NCBI GenBank assembly: GCA_024641365.1 | Contig: JAHEDF010000220.1 | Coordinates: forward strand, 1-6,633 | Direction: 5' to 3' | DNA from: Planctomycetota bacterium | GTDB taxonomy: Bacteria; Planctomycetota; UBA11346 | Length of the DNA: 6,633 nucleotides | Shown: piece after piece, positions 6,087-6,633 of the stretch | How the letters are laid out: every line of letters starts with the position of its first letter | Position numbering within the stretch: the stretch's first letter is position 1 | Translations under genes and position numbers: made by a program | The notes under the pieces: generated by a model | Seen by the model: only the letters and a program-made list of their open reading frames with translations | The model's database searches: none | What the model was told of the DNA's origin: nothing

Positions 6087-6172
6087 GTCTGGAAGTCCGG
6101 AAGTCTGGAAACTCTTCTTTGCCCACAAGTTGGTAAAAGTTGGTAAAGGTCCGGACTTCCGGACTTCCGGAC
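6087..6172. repeat. 22-bp inverted repeat built from an 8-bp unit
   Basis: The left arm (6087-6108) is GTCTGG-AAGTCCGG-AAGTCTGG and the right arm (6151-6172) is CCGGACTT-CCGGACTT-CCGGAC. They are reverse complements at 20 of 22 positions; both differences are T for C, so RNA from one strand would keep G-U pairs and the stem would be continuous. Each arm is itself about three copies of AAGTCCGG, and TCCGGA is a palindrome. The arms are more GC-rich than their surroundings. The 42-nt loop carries a separate tandem repeat. Neither strand has a T-run after the stem, so it is not a standard terminator. It may be a dispersed REP/MITE-like intergenic repeat. Confidence 0.85.
6128..6147 (+). repeat. 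Two tandem copies of a 10-bp unit in the hairpin loop
   Basis: AGTTGGTAAA occurs twice head to tail, exactly, inside the loop of the large inverted repeat. It is unrelated to the stem unit. Confidence 0.75.
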
Positions 6173-6325
6173 TAAAAGACATAAACATATATATAAAAAT
6201 AACTTACATAACGAAATGAACATCGCCCGCCCAGAAAGTGCTTAAATACTCAACAACCGCTAATTGTTTACCCAATTTACATTTCGATTGGCACGATACC
6301 CATGTCAGCTCGCTTGAAACGACTT

Positions 6326-6330
6326 GGGAG
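6326..6330 (+). promoter_or_regulatory. Ribosome binding site of amt
   Basis: GGGAG lies 5 bases before the ATG at 6336, a good Shine-Dalgarno match that fixes the start of the transporter. Confidence 0.65.
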
Positions 6331-6335
6331 AGACT

Positions 6336-6633
6336 ATGTCCATACTTACGCCCCTTATGCGCGGTGCCGTTTTAACCATAGGCACCGGCCTAGCAGCTTG
6401 TGCGGAAGAAGCCGTTGCGGCAGCTACTGAAGCAGCTGCGGCAGCACCAACTTTTAATACTGGTGATACGGCCTGGGTATTAACCTCTGCCGTATTAGTC
6501 CTTTTCATGACTGTCCCTGGATTGGCTTTATTTTATGGTGGATTGGTTCGCACAAAAAATGCACTGAGTGTGGTGGCGCAATGTTTTACCATCGCCTGTT
6601 TAGTGACAGTCATTTGGACGGTTTATGGATATA
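6336..6633 (+). CDS. amtB: Ammonium transporter (Amt/AmtB family), N-terminal part
   Basis: Trimeric inner-membrane channel for ammonium uptake. The 99 codons visible run off the window; family members have about 400-450 residues. After a leader of about 40 residues, the sequence enters the first family block: NTGDTAWVLTSAVLVLFMT (TM1), then PGLALFYGGLVRTKNALSVV, then TM2 from about residue 83 (CFTIACLVTVIWTVYGY). FYGGLVR and the KN-LS block are hallmarks of Amt. The leader is a probable cleavable signal, as in E. coli AmtB, followed by an Ala/Glu stretch. It also contains GLAAC, which fits a lipobox with Cys22, and this would be unusual for an Amt. The start is fixed by GGGAG 5 bases upstream. 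No glnK (PII) gene precedes it; one could follow outside the window. Confidence 0.93.
   Translation, partial: MSILTPLMRGAVLTIGTGLAACAEEAVAAATEAAAAAPTFNTGDTAWVLTSAVLVLFMTVPGLALFYGGLVRTKNALSVVAQCFTIACLVTVIWTVYGY

Larger units (their letters stand above)
6035..6335. other. Divergent intergenic region between ybaB and amt
   Basis: This 301-base region separates two divergent genes. From left to right it holds the ybaB ribosome binding site, a long repeat-built hairpin (6087-6172), a very AT-rich stretch (about 6180-6220, with ATATATATA) that could serve promoters on either side, a TTGGCACG element (6288-6295), and the amt ribosome binding site. I see no convincing small gene. A 61-codon frame running through the hairpin from 6034 has no ribosome binding site and overlaps the ybaB start. 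Confidence 0.55.

Noticed and set aside
6087..6172. Large hairpin as a CRISPR repeat or Rho-independent terminator
   Set aside because: There are no regularly spaced repeats with unique spacers, and neither strand has a T-run after the stem; it also lies upstream, not downstream, of both flanking genes.
5847..6188. 113-codon minus-strand frame overlapping ybaB
   Set aside because: It is out of frame with the clearly conserved ybaB gene and encodes Arg/Pro/His-rich sequence typical of a shadow frame.
6034..6219. 61-codon plus-strand reading frame through the large hairpin
   Set aside because: It overlaps the ybaB start codon, has no Shine-Dalgarno, and its composition comes from translating the inverted repeat; it looks like a chance frame.

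Overview
The window looks like a chromosomal piece of a Gram-negative, polysaccharide-degrading bacterium. Two exported S1-family sulfatases lie in tandem, one fused to an esterase, and this is typical of sulfatase-rich marine or aquatic lineages of the Planctomycetota-Verrucomicrobiota group. The base composition looks moderately AT-leaning by eye. No rRNA or marker gene is present, so the phylum is an inference; Bacteroidota or Gammaproteobacteria cannot be excluded.

Layout. Positions 1-1386 (+) encode a secreted sulfatase with formylglycine motif CSPTR. After a 220-base AT-rich gap with small dyads, 1607-3862 (+) encodes a 751-residue secreted fusion: a second sulfatase (CSPSR) followed by a BD-FAE-like alpha/beta-hydrolase (GHSAGGH). 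The two genes read as a cassette for stripping sulfate and acyl esters from a decorated polysaccharide. No glycoside hydrolase, SusD-like protein, sulfatase-maturing enzyme or regulator is visible.

Convergent to these, three minus-strand genes follow: a short CorA-like metal-ion channel with a GMN motif (3931-4662), an unrecognised exported 274-residue protein that looks like a small outer-membrane beta-barrel behind an Asn/Asp-rich spacer (4731-5555), and a YbaB/EbfC nucleoid-associated protein (5684-6034). An inverted repeat sits directly against the translation start region of the first two. At the right edge, divergent from ybaB, the first 99 codons of an ammonium transporter (Amt) begin at 6336 and run off the window.

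The 301-base ybaB/amt divergent region holds the most striking non-coding structure: a 22-bp inverted repeat built from an 8-bp unit, with a 42-nt loop that carries a separate 10-bp tandem repeat. The most interesting coding feature is the sulfatase-esterase fusion. I found no CRISPR array, tRNA, rRNA, transposase or other sign of a defence or mobile system.
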